Shown piece after piece: positions 44,895-52,406 of a DNA stretch of 64,000 bases. Within the stretch, counting starts at the first letter, position 1. Each line of letters begins with the position of its first letter. The translations under genes and the position numbers were made by a program. The DNA comes from Brucella daejeonensis (GTDB lineage: Bacteria; Pseudomonadota; Alphaproteobacteria; Rhizobiales; Rhizobiaceae), in the NCBI RefSeq assembly GCF_014199265.1, contig NZ_JACIJG010000008.1, positions 1-64,000 on the forward strand, read 5' to 3'. The notes beneath the pieces were generated by a model, which made no database searches, was not told where the DNA came from, and saw only the letters and a list, made by a program, of their open reading frames with translations.

Positions 44895-45154
44895 ATGATC
44901 GGGTGGCGTTTTTAAGCTTGCTCCGGCAACTCATTTGCAACTGTAATGCCTTGCATTTGCAGGAGAAAATTAAATGCGGGAACTGAAAAAACAGGGTACG
45001 AAATTTTGTTGATCTGGGGTATAGAACGGCGGTGAAGTGCTGCTGCACATGCCAGATGCGTTGAGGGTATGTCCCGCGTGCCGGCTGTTGAGTGAAGGGC
45101 TGCGCGTTGGCCCACCCGGTTTCGGGACAAGATCAAAACATTCAAAGGTTCATC

Positions 45155-46063
45155 ATGGACGCGAGTGCAAAGGTTCGGCGGCTTGCCGCTTGGTCTATTC
45201 CCGTTGCTTTCGGTGTGATGGGGCTGAAATATCTGGCCTATGCGCTGACAGGCTCCGTGGCTCTTTATTCGGATGCTCTGGAATCCATCGTCAATGTGAT
45301 CGCGGCCATCGGTGCGTGGTGGGCGATCCGGGTAAGTTACCTTCCCGCCGATGAAAATCATCCTTTCGGCCATCACAAGGCGGAATATATTTCGGCCGTC
45401 GTCGAGGGGGTGCTGATTACGGTTGCCGCGCTTTTGATTTTCCGCGAGGCCTGGTTTGCGCTACAGACGCCGCACCGGCTCGAAGAACCGTGGCTGGGCC
45501 TTGCCATCAATACGGGCGCGGCGGCGATTAACGGCTTGTGGGCGACGCTTTTGATCCGCACGGGCCGCAGCCTGCGCTCTCCAGCCCTTGAGGCGGACGG
45601 CAAGCATATCATGACCGATGTGTTCACCTCGGCGGGCGTGCTGGTGGGTCTTGTGGGCGCGGTCCTGACCGGCTGGGCGGTGCTCGATCCCCTGCTCGCC
45701 ATCCTGGTGGCGATCAATATTCTCTGGCAGGGCTGGGGCGTCATCAATTCGTCCGTGCAGGGGCTGATGGATATCGCCGTCGAACCCATGGAGGAAATGC
45801 GCATCCGTGACGTGATCTCGGCCAATGCGGGCGGCGCCATAGAAGTTCACGATCTGAAAACGCGCATTGCCGGACGGGTGACATTCGTCGAGTTCCATCT
45901 GGTGGTGGCGGCGGAAATGAGCGTCGGTGAAGCCCATGTGATCTGCGACCGCATCGAAGATGCGCTGCAGGAACAGATCAAGAGCGTGCGTGTGGTCATC
46001 CATGTCGAACCGGAAGAGGAAGCGAAGCTGCCGCTTGGCACCAGTTCCGTTCCATTCGCGTGA
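45155..46063 (+). CDS. Cation diffusion facilitator transporter
   Basis: A 302-residue CDF-family metal exporter with six membrane helices and a cytoplasmic C-terminal domain. Metal-site motifs are YSDALESIVN in helix 2 and GKHIMTDVFTSAG in helix 5, with HPFGHHKAE between. The Asp/His arrangement fits Zn or Fe/Mn; the exact metal cannot be told. ATG 45155 (MDASAKVRR) is chosen over an upstream frame that reaches 45092. The 318-base gap upstream holds only the trpE(G) terminator and a promoter. Confidence 0.88.
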   Translation: MDASAKVRRLAAWSIPVAFGVMGLKYLAYALTGSVALYSDALESIVNVIAAIGAWWAIRVSYLPADENHPFGHHKAEYISAVVEGVLITVAALLIFREAWFALQTPHRLEEPWLGLAINTGAAAINGLWATLLIRTGRSLRSPALEADGKHIMTDVFTSAGVLVGLVGAVLTGWAVLDPLLAILVAINILWQGWGVINSSVQGLMDIAVEPMEEMRIRDVISANAGGAIEVHDLKTRIAGRVTFVEFHLVVAAEMSVGEAHVICDRIEDALQEQIKSVRVVIHVEPEEEAKLPLGTSSVPFA

Positions 46064-46110
46064 GCAAAATCGTCTTGCGCTAATCTGGTCCCGTGTGTAA
46101 AAGCTTTTCC

Positions 46111-46233
46111 ATGATGACGATGAACGCAACATTTCTGGAACATTCGGCAGCCGCCTCCGGCGCGCGCGTGAATGTCTGCGTTCTAAACTCGCTTCTTACC
46201 CTCGGCCTTAGCGGCGATCGCCGGGCTCGTTGA
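46111..46233 (+). CDS. Putative leucine leader peptide
   Basis: A 40-codon ORF directly upstream of leuA. Codons 25 to 33 read Leu-Asn-Ser-Leu-Leu-Thr-Leu-Gly-Leu, so five of nine are Leu, and the first is the rare CTA. In-frame ATGs at 46111, 46114 and 46120 are possible starts; none has a strong ribosome-binding site. The ORF ends just before a strong stem-loop. This matches the pattern of leuA attenuators predicted in proteobacteria. I infer that leuA responds to charged Leu-tRNA. Confidence 0.7.
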   Translation: MMTMNATFLEHSAAASGARVNVCVLNSLLTLGLSGDRRAR

Positions 46234-46353
46234 AGGAGCGTCCGGCGGTCGATTACGGTCCCGCCGACTTCAGCTCCTTACACAATATCTCCATAAGACC
46301 TATCATCAGGAAATCCGCGCTTGACGGCTTGAGGGCCGGTGTGAAGCCGGGAG
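46232..46353 (+). promoter_or_regulatory. leuA leader stem-loops
   Basis: AAGGAGC (46233-46239 region) pairs with GCTCCTT (46273-46279 region), with an inner GTCCGGCGG/CCGCCGAC stem, giving a long hairpin right after the leader ORF. No T run follows it, so it is not a classic terminator. A second hairpin CGGCTT (46325) with AAGCCG (46344) ends at the leuA ribosome-binding site GGGAGG (46349-46354) and could mask it. Control may therefore act on translation or through Rho. Confidence 0.5.
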
Positions 46354-46363
46354 GAAACCAGAA

Positions 46364-48088
46364 ATGAACCAGACTGTCGCCGCACCGCAAACCGAAGCCA
46401 GATCCGCCGGGCGCAAGGGTATGCCCGTTGCCGGCACCAAATATTCGCCGTTTCCCGTACCGCAGCTCGATGATCGTACCTGGCCGTCGAAGCGCATCGA
46501 AAAAGCACCTGTCTGGTGCTCGGTCGATCTGCGCGATGGCAATCAGGCCCTGATCGACCCGATGGGACACGACCGCAAGGAGCGCATGTTCCGCCTGCTG
46601 GTGGATATGGGCTTCCCGGAAATCGAGATTGGTTTTCCGTCAGCGTCGCAGACCGACTTCGATTTCTGCCGCTGGGCAATCGAGCAGGGTGATGTGCCCG
46701 ACGATGTGGATTTGCAGGTTCTGGTGCAGTGCCGCCCGGAACTGATCACCCGCACCTTCGAGGCGCTGGAAGGCGCGAAAACGCCGATCATCCATTTTTA
46801 TAACTCCACCAGCGAATTGCAGCGCCGCGTGGTGTTCGCAAAGGATGTGGCCGGCATCAAGCAGATCGCGACCGATGCGGCCAAGATGATCATGGATATG
46901 GCCACCAAGGCTGGTGGTGGTTATCGTTTCCAGTATTCGCCGGAAAGCTTTACCGGCACCGAGCTGGAGGTGGCGCTGGAAATCTGCAACGCGGTGACCG
47001 AGATCGTGAAGCCGACGGCGGAGAATAAGCTGATCTTGAACCTGCCGTCCACGGTGGAGATGAACACGCCGAACGTGTATGCGGACCAGATCGAATGGAT
47101 GTGCCGCAATCTGGACAATCGAGAGAACCTGATCATCTCGCTGCATCCGCATAACGACCGCGGCACCGGCGTCGCGGCGACCGAACTGGGCCTGATGGCC
47201 GGTGCGGACCGTGTCGAGGGCACGCTGTTCGGCAATGGCGAACGGACGGGCAATGTCGATGTCGTGACGCTGGCGCTCAATATGTACACGCAGGGCGTCG
47301 ATCCCGAACTGGACTGCACCGACATCAACCGGATGAAGGACGTCTACGAATATTCCAACCAGATGAAGATCGCCGAGCGCCACCCCTATGTGGGCGAACT
47401 GGTCTATACGGCTTTTTCCGGTTCGCATCAGGATGCGATCAACAAGGGCATGAAGGTTCGCCGCAGCGCCAATTCACCGATCTGGGAAGTGCCCTATCTG
47501 CCTATCGATCCGCAGGATGTGGGGCGCTCCTACGAGGCGATCATCCGCATCAACTCGCAGTCCGGCAAGGGCGGTATCGCCTATATCCTGCAAGCCGATT
47601 ACGGCCTGAACCTGCCGCGCAACCTTCAGGTGGAGTTCCGCGAAATCATCCAGGGCATCACGGATGTGGAAGGCAAGGAACTGCCGTCGAAGCGCATTCA
47701 TGACGAGTTCCAGGCAACCTATGTCACGCAGCCCGACGCCCGCATCAAGTTCGTCGATCATCACACGGTTCCCGATCCCGAACAGAAGGGCCGCCGTATC
47801 CTCACTGCCGAAATCATCGATAATGGCGTGACGAAGAATATCGAGGGCAGGGGCACCGGACCGATCGACGGCTTCGTGGATGCGCTGTCGAAATATCTCG
47901 GCGTGAAAATGTCGGTCGTCGATTATTCCGAGCACTCGCTTCAGCAGGGCTCCGACGCCTCGGCGATTTCCTATGTCGAAATGGCCTATCCGGGCGGCAA
48001 GCTGTTCGGCGTCGGCATCAACGACAATATCGTCAGCGCTTCGCTGGAAGCCGTGGTTTCGGCTGCGAACCGCGTCGCCGGCAAATAA
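46364..48088 (+). CDS. leuA: 2-isopropylmalate synthase
   Basis: A 574-residue LeuA that condenses 2-oxoisovalerate and acetyl-CoA, the first step of leucine synthesis. The catalytic domain shows WCSVDLRDGNQALIDPM and the metal motif LHPHNDRGTG; the C-terminal about 130 residues form the leucine-sensing LeuA dimer domain. ATG 46364 follows GGGAGG. Length and sequence match the longer LeuA type of alphaproteobacteria. Confidence 0.96.
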   Translation: MNQTVAAPQTEARSAGRKGMPVAGTKYSPFPVPQLDDRTWPSKRIEKAPVWCSVDLRDGNQALIDPMGHDRKERMFRLLVDMGFPEIEIGFPSASQTDFDFCRWAIEQGDVPDDVDLQVLVQCRPELITRTFEALEGAKTPIIHFYNSTSELQRRVVFAKDVAGIKQIATDAAKMIMDMATKAGGGYRFQYSPESFTGTELEVALEICNAVTEIVKPTAENKLILNLPSTVEMNTPNVYADQIEWMCRNLDNRENLIISLHPHNDRGTGVAATELGLMAGADRVEGTLFGNGERTGNVDVVTLALNMYTQGVDPELDCTDINRMKDVYEYSNQMKIAERHPYVGELVYTAFSGSHQDAINKGMKVRRSANSPIWEVPYLPIDPQDVGRSYEAIIRINSQSGKGGIAYILQADYGLNLPRNLQVEFREIIQGITDVEGKELPSKRIHDEFQATYVTQPDARIKFVDHHTVPDPEQKGRRILTAEIIDNGVTKNIEGRGTGPIDGFVDALSKYLGVKMSVVDYSEHSLQQGSDASAISYVEMAYPGGKLFGVGINDNIVSASLEAVVSAANRVAGK

Positions 48089-48109
48089 TATTTGCTGGCT
48101 GAAAATAAC

Positions 48110-48138
48110 AAGGCGGAGCTTCGGCTCCGCCTTTTTTT
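48110..48138. terminator. Terminator between leuA and phosphoesterase gene
   Basis: Arms AAGGCGGAGC and GCTCCGCCTT with a TTCG loop and seven T. It ends leuA, and the convergent phosphoesterase gene stops seven bases beyond it. Confidence 0.92.
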
Positions 48139-48144
48139 GCAGTA

Positions 48145-49047
48145 TCAGTAGAGAATACGTTCGTTCAGTTTTGAAATCTTTTCCGTGGCGTCGGAAATGC
48201 CGTGCTCTTCCATCACGCACGACCAGTTTCCGTCACCGCCTTTGTCGATATTGAATATATTGTAGCGCGCGGCGGGCTTATGGCCGCCAAAATTCTGGCT
48301 TGCGGAAGGAACGCTGATGACCGGCACCTTTCCGCCCGGCCCGTCGATTTCGTAATGGGTTATGAGATGGGTATGGCCGTGCAGCACGAGTTCCGCGCCG
48401 TGTTTGCGGATGACATTCTGGAAACGGCGGATTCCGAAAAGGCGCTTATGGGTCGGCGTCGCCCCGCGAATCGGTGGGTGATGGATCATGACGACGCGGA
48501 AAAGTCCGCGCTTCGCGGCATCGTCGAGCATGGCCCCAAGCCGCTTGGCCTGCGCGGAACGGAAATCGCCGCTGGCCATGAAAGGGGCGGTCGCCCGGGC
48601 GGAGGAGACGCCGATCAGCGCCACCGGCCCGCGTATGCGCATATAGGGAAATTCCGGGCGCTTGCCTTTATTGTCGATGCCGTCGCCGCGCATCCACGGC
48701 TCCCATCGGCCGCAGGACTTGTCCAGCGCGCCGGGTACATAGGCATCGTGGTTGCCGGGAATCACCGAGACGTCGTGCGGGTTGCCAAGCCGCTCCAGCC
48801 AGTCATGCGCGGCATCGATTTCGAGATTGAGAGCCAGATTGACGAGATCGCCCGTCACGGCGATGTGGTTGGGCGACCGGGCCAGCATGTCGGCGACAAG
48901 ACTGTCGAGCACGGTTCCATGCATTGCGTCTTTGCGATTGCGCAGCCAGTTGATGTAACCGGTGATGCGCTTCGACGCCAGTTCACGGTATCGGATGCGC
49001 GGCAGCGGCGAGAGATGAATGTCGGATATGTGGGCTAGACGGAACAT
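48145..49047 (-). CDS. Metallophosphoesterase
   Basis: A 300-residue calcineurin-like phosphoesterase. All five dinuclear metal motifs are visible: HISDIHL, VTGDLVNLA, PGNHDAY, MIHHPPI and LHGHTHL. It is nearest to the CpdA-type group, but cyclic-nucleotide activity is not proven. ATG 49047 is used. No partner gene is adjacent. Confidence 0.9.
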   Translation of the reverse strand: MFRLAHISDIHLSPLPRIRYRELASKRITGYINWLRNRKDAMHGTVLDSLVADMLARSPNHIAVTGDLVNLALNLEIDAAHDWLERLGNPHDVSVIPGNHDAYVPGALDKSCGRWEPWMRGDGIDNKGKRPEFPYMRIRGPVALIGVSSARATAPFMASGDFRSAQAKRLGAMLDDAAKRGLFRVVMIHHPPIRGATPTHKRLFGIRRFQNVIRKHGAELVLHGHTHLITHYEIDGPGGKVPVISVPSASQNFGGHKPAARYNIFNIDKGGDGNWSCVMEEHGISDATEKISKLNERILY

Positions 49048-49153
49048 GAGGCCCGTTTACTGGATAATTCTTAAAATCGAAACCTGTTTGGCGACTTTTT
49101 ATTGATGTCATTGATGCATTGATTCGAGGTATAATATTTCGCGGAGAGACGGA

Positions 49154-49609
49154 ATGCGTTTTCGACATATTGTATTTCATACGTATTTTTTAATGCGACG
49201 TCCCATGACATTGGGAGTAAGGGCGATTGTCCTGGACGAGAAGAACAACAGCGTTTTCCTCGTAAGACATACTTATGTCCCCGGATGGCAGTTGCCGGGG
49301 GGAGGGGTCGAGCGTGGTGAGACTTTCGGGCAGGCGCTTGAAAAGGAATTGCGCGAAGAGGGCAATATCGTGCTGAAAGGACGTCCGGAGCTTTTCGCCC
49401 TGTACAAGAATGCCCATGCATCGCCCCGCGACCATGTGGCGCTCTATGTCTGCCGCCAGTTCGAACAGACGGCGCCGCGCCTGCCGGACAGGGAGATCGC
49501 GGAATGCGGTTTTTTCCCTCTCGACAGTCTGCCCGAGGGGACGACGCCGTCAACCAAGCGGCGGCTTCAGGAAGCGCTTCACGATCTGGAACCGCTGCCT
49601 TTATGGTGA
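49154..49609 (+). CDS. Nudix hydrolase
   Basis: A 151-residue Nudix-fold protein. The Nudix box GGVERGETFGQALEKELREE then GNI deviates from consensus: the usual Arg of RE is Lys and the final Gly is Asn, though the metal-binding Glu residues are kept. YKNAHASPRDHVALYVCR is the next core strand. Substrate is unknown. A TATAAT sequence at 49131-49136 may be its -10 element. Confidence 0.83.
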   Translation: MRFRHIVFHTYFLMRRPMTLGVRAIVLDEKNNSVFLVRHTYVPGWQLPGGGVERGETFGQALEKELREEGNIVLKGRPELFALYKNAHASPRDHVALYVCRQFEQTAPRLPDREIAECGFFPLDSLPEGTTPSTKRRLQEALHDLEPLPLW

Positions 49610-49660
49610 AGGGTACGGGGGTACCCTTCACCTGAGCTCGATTTTGTACAAAGTCGAGCT
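49605..49660. repeat. Two adjacent palindromes after the Nudix gene
   Basis: GGTGAAGGGTAC (49605-49616) pairs perfectly with GTACCCTTCACC (49621-49632). Immediately after, a 26-base nearly perfect palindrome (49635-49660) centred on TGTACA has arms AGCTCGA and TCGAGCT with a single T/G mismatch. They lie between the stops of the Nudix and ompW genes and may act together as a bidirectional terminator, although T runs are weak. Confidence 0.6.
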
Positions 49661-49677
49661 AAGATGGTGCGCCTGGA

Positions 49678-50358
49678 TCAGAAGCGGTAGGTGATACCCG
49701 TGCCGATCAGCCATGGGTTGAGCTTGGCCTTGCCCGTCAGTTCCTGACCGGCGACGGTCACGTCGAATTTCGGTTCGAGGAAAAGCTTCTTCACGTCGAA
49801 GTTCAGGCCCCAATGTTCGTCGATCATGTAGTCGAAGCCGATCTGAAGCGCGCCGCCGAAGGTGTTCTTGACCTTCAGATAATCGGCGCTGCCCGCATCC
49901 TGATTATAGAACACGGTGTAGTTCACGCCTGCGCCGACATAGGGCTTGAAGGCGCCGAAGTCGGTGAAATGATATTGCAGGGTGAGGGTCGGCGGCAGAA
50001 TCCAGACTTTGCCGACCTTGCCGAGGCCGTCGATGGAGCCCGCGCCATTGATATTGGCATAGGTCGTACCGAGGATGAGTTCGGCGGCGATGTTCTTGGT
50101 GAAGTAATAGGTGATGTCGAGTTCCGGGGTAATCGATTTGGAATAATCGAGATCGGAACCGGGAACGCCGTTCACATGGCCCTTGTTGTCGGCAATGACG
50201 CCAAGCGCCCTTACGCGGATCTGCCATGGCGACAGCGCTTCGGGCACGGCCTCGATTTCGGTCGCAGGCTGGGCGACGATCACGTCTGCTGCGTAGGCGG
50301 CCGGAACGGCCAGGGTCAGTGCGGTTGCGGCCAGAAGCCCCTTGGCAACGCGGTTCAT
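49678..50358 (-). CDS. ompW: OmpW-family outer membrane protein
   Basis: A 226-residue protein with a Sec signal peptide (GLLAATALTLAVPAAYA) and an eight-stranded OmpW barrel. Typical segments are WQIRVRALGVI, DYSKSITPELDITYYFTKNIAAEL and LPPTLTLQYHF, ending with the outer-membrane assembly signal ITYRF (terminal Phe). ATG 50358 follows AGGAGAGAG. A perfect FNR-type box lies about 70 bases upstream. OmpW forms a channel for small hydrophobic molecules and is tied to oxygen-limited growth in enterics. Confidence 0.93.
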   Translation of the reverse strand: MNRVAKGLLAATALTLAVPAAYAADVIVAQPATEIEAVPEALSPWQIRVRALGVIADNKGHVNGVPGSDLDYSKSITPELDITYYFTKNIAAELILGTTYANINGAGSIDGLGKVGKVWILPPTLTLQYHFTDFGAFKPYVGAGVNYTVFYNQDAGSADYLKVKNTFGGALQIGFDYMIDEHWGLNFDVKKLFLEPKFDVTVAGQELTGKAKLNPWLIGTGITYRF

Positions 50359-50420
50359 GGTCTCTCTCTCCTTCAAGGTCTTGGGTCGTGATGCGGGGCA
50401 ATCTGAACCGCATTGCGAAA

Positions 50421-50448
50421 CGCCCCATTGATCTGGATCAACGGGGCG
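50421..50448. promoter_or_regulatory. FNR/FixK-type box upstream of ompW
   Basis: TTGATCTGGATCAA (50428-50441) is a perfect match to TTGAT-N4-ATCAA. It is embedded in a larger palindrome with CGCCCC and GGGGCG arms. Its centre is 76 bases before the ompW ATG, a workable activator position. Binding by FnrN or FixK is inferred. Confidence 0.8.
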
Positions 50449-50518
50449 CCGGAGATTTGAGAGAGTGATGATAATCGAAACCGCACTGTTGCAGGAAAAG
50501 CGCAGTTTCCTGTTACGG

Positions 50519-51505
50519 TCAGCTTTTCGCGAACCGGTCCCGGTCATGCGGGGCCGAGAAGTCGATCTGCGGTCCCTGCGGCACGACGCCGGTCGGGTTG
50601 ATCGTCTTGTGGCTGCGGTAATAGTGCCCCTTGATGTGCTCCATGTCGACGGTCGCGGCCACGCCCGGCACCTGATAAAGCTCGCATGTGTAGTTCCACA
50701 GGTTCGGATAATCCGCGAGACGGCGGAGGTTGCATTTGAAGTGACCGACATAGACCGGGTCGAAGCGGAGCAGCGTGGTGAACAGCCGCCAGTCGGCCTC
50801 CGTCAGCCTGCCGCCAGCGAGGTAGCGCTGCCGGGAAAGCGTGTCTTCGAGTTTGTCGAGCGCTGCGAACACCTGGCCGAACGCTTCGTCATATGCTTCC
50901 TGTGTCGTTGCAAAACCGGCGCGGTAGACGCCATTATTGATGTTCGGATAGATGAAATCGTTGAGCGCGTCGATCTCGCCGCGCAGCGCTTCGGGGTAGA
51001 AGTCGAGCGATGCGTCGCCGAACGCGTTGAAGGCGCTGTTCAGCATACGGATGATTTCCGATGATTCGTTGGAGACGATCGTCTCGCGCTTCTTGTCCCA
51101 CAGAACCGGAACGGTGACGCGACCGGAATAGGTCGGGTCGGCGCGGGTGTAGATTTCATGGAGCCGTTTGGCGCCATAAAGCGCATCGCCCGTGCTGCCG
51201 GTGGTGCCGTGGAAGGTCCAGCCTTCGTCCGCCATCAGATAATCCACCACGGACACCGAGATGATGTCTTCTAGCCCCTTCAGGGCGCGGAAGATCAGCG
51301 TGCGGTGCGCCCACGGACAGGCGTAGGAAACATAAAGATGATAGCGGCCGGGTTCTGCCTTGAAACCGCCTTCGCCGCTGGGGCCGGCGCTGCCATCGGC
51401 CGTCACCCAGTTGCGGAATTGCGATTTCGAGCGCTCAAAGCGACCTTGCGTGCTCTTGGTGTCATACCAGACATCGTGCCATTTGCCGTCGACCAGAAGT
51501 CCCAT
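50519..51505 (-). CDS. Glutathionyl-hydroquinone reductase (GST, Xi/omega type)
   Basis: A 328-residue glutathione transferase of the YqjG/PcpF group, which reduces S-glutathionyl-hydroquinones. The catalytic Cys63 lies in SYACPWAHR, and the Xi-class motifs SVSVVDYLM with GWTF, FYPEALR and FDPVYVGHFKCN are present. The first half is the thioredoxin-like domain, the second the helical domain. ATG 51505 is used. Confidence 0.93.
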   Translation of the reverse strand: MGLLVDGKWHDVWYDTKSTQGRFERSKSQFRNWVTADGSAGPSGEGGFKAEPGRYHLYVSYACPWAHRTLIFRALKGLEDIISVSVVDYLMADEGWTFHGTTGSTGDALYGAKRLHEIYTRADPTYSGRVTVPVLWDKKRETIVSNESSEIIRMLNSAFNAFGDASLDFYPEALRGEIDALNDFIYPNINNGVYRAGFATTQEAYDEAFGQVFAALDKLEDTLSRQRYLAGGRLTEADWRLFTTLLRFDPVYVGHFKCNLRRLADYPNLWNYTCELYQVPGVAATVDMEHIKGHYYRSHKTINPTGVVPQGPQIDFSAPHDRDRFAKS

Positions 51506-51681
51506 GTGATTTCTCCTTTTGACACAAGAATAGGAATTTCGGTGCCGGTCCGCAGCCTTTTAAGAGGTGAACAGTGCGTAACGGTGCCAAAAAGGGAAGT
51601 CCACTCCGCCATTTTGAAAAAAATTGTTTTACCTCTTTCCATTTTGGTGCTAGGCAAATTCCAGTTTGCGGTACGGTTCTC

Positions 51682-51830
51682 ATGATGCGGGCCGAACCTA
51701 CAGGAGAAACCTTGATGGAAATGCTGTTCATCCGACGATGAATCTTTGGCTGCGCCGCAGGCGCAGGATGCATTCCATCGACCGTTCGGCGGTCTTTTTC
51801 GACGGTATCGACTTCTCCCATTGCGATTGA
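51682..51830 (+). other. Two overlapping tiny ORFs upstream of a GNAT gene
   Basis: One ORF runs 51682-51741 (20 codons from the first ATG; internal ATG 51715 has AGGAGAAACC before it) and ends ...FIRR. A second, 51738-51830 (30 codons), overlaps it by ATGA and starts MNLWLRRRRRMH, with a run of Arg codons including AGG. Inside it a hairpin GACCG-TTCG-GCGGTC is followed by five T (51779-51799). The second ORF ends eight bases before the GNAT start. This looks like a leader region, but translation is unproven. Confidence 0.35.
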
Positions 51831-51838
51831 AGCCCTCC

Positions 51839-52348
51839 ATGCAGCAGCTTGAACTGACCTATGCGCCAGAAGATCCGGCGCACGACATCGAAATCGAAGC
51901 CATCAATGCGGAAGCCTTCGGGCCTGCACGTTTCACCCGCGCCGCGCATTTCATCCGGGAAGGCGGTCCGCACGACGTGAACCTGTCCTTCGTTGCACTG
52001 ATGGGCGGCATAGTGGTCGGTTCCGTGCGGCTGACGTCGGTCGTGATCGGAACGACGCAAGCGCTTCTGCTCGGTCCGCTTGCCGTGCGGCCGGAATGGA
52101 AGAAGCGGGGGATCGGCGGCGCGCTGATGCGCATGTCGATGGAAGCGGCCCAAAAGGCCGGGCACAGACTGGTGATCCTCGTCGGCGACGAACCCTATTA
52201 CGGGCCGTTCGGCTTCAAGATGGTGCAGCAGCCCGGCAGCATGATCATGCCCGCGCCCGTCGATCCGCGCCGGATGCTGGCCTGCGAACTGGTCCCCGGC
52301 GCGCTGAATGGCGTCGGCGGTATCGTGCGTCACGCCAACCGGGCCTGA
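51839..52348 (+). CDS. GNAT acetyltransferase (YhbS-like)
   Basis: A 169-residue protein. The acetyl-CoA motif is LLLGPLAVRPEWKKRGIGGALMRM, and the C-terminal DEPYYGPFGFKMV is typical of YhbS-type acetyltransferases. Substrate is unknown. ATG 51839 is the only plausible start but has a weak ribosome-binding site, suggesting coupled translation from the small ORF before it. Confidence 0.85.
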   Translation: MQQLELTYAPEDPAHDIEIEAINAEAFGPARFTRAAHFIREGGPHDVNLSFVALMGGIVVGSVRLTSVVIGTTQALLLGPLAVRPEWKKRGIGGALMRMSMEAAQKAGHRLVILVGDEPYYGPFGFKMVQQPGSMIMPAPVDPRRMLACELVPGALNGVGGIVRHANRA

Positions 52349-52406
52349 TTGATCCCGCCCTCGATCCTTCGGCAAACTCGGGACGAGGGAGATGGGCGAA
52401 GGCGGT

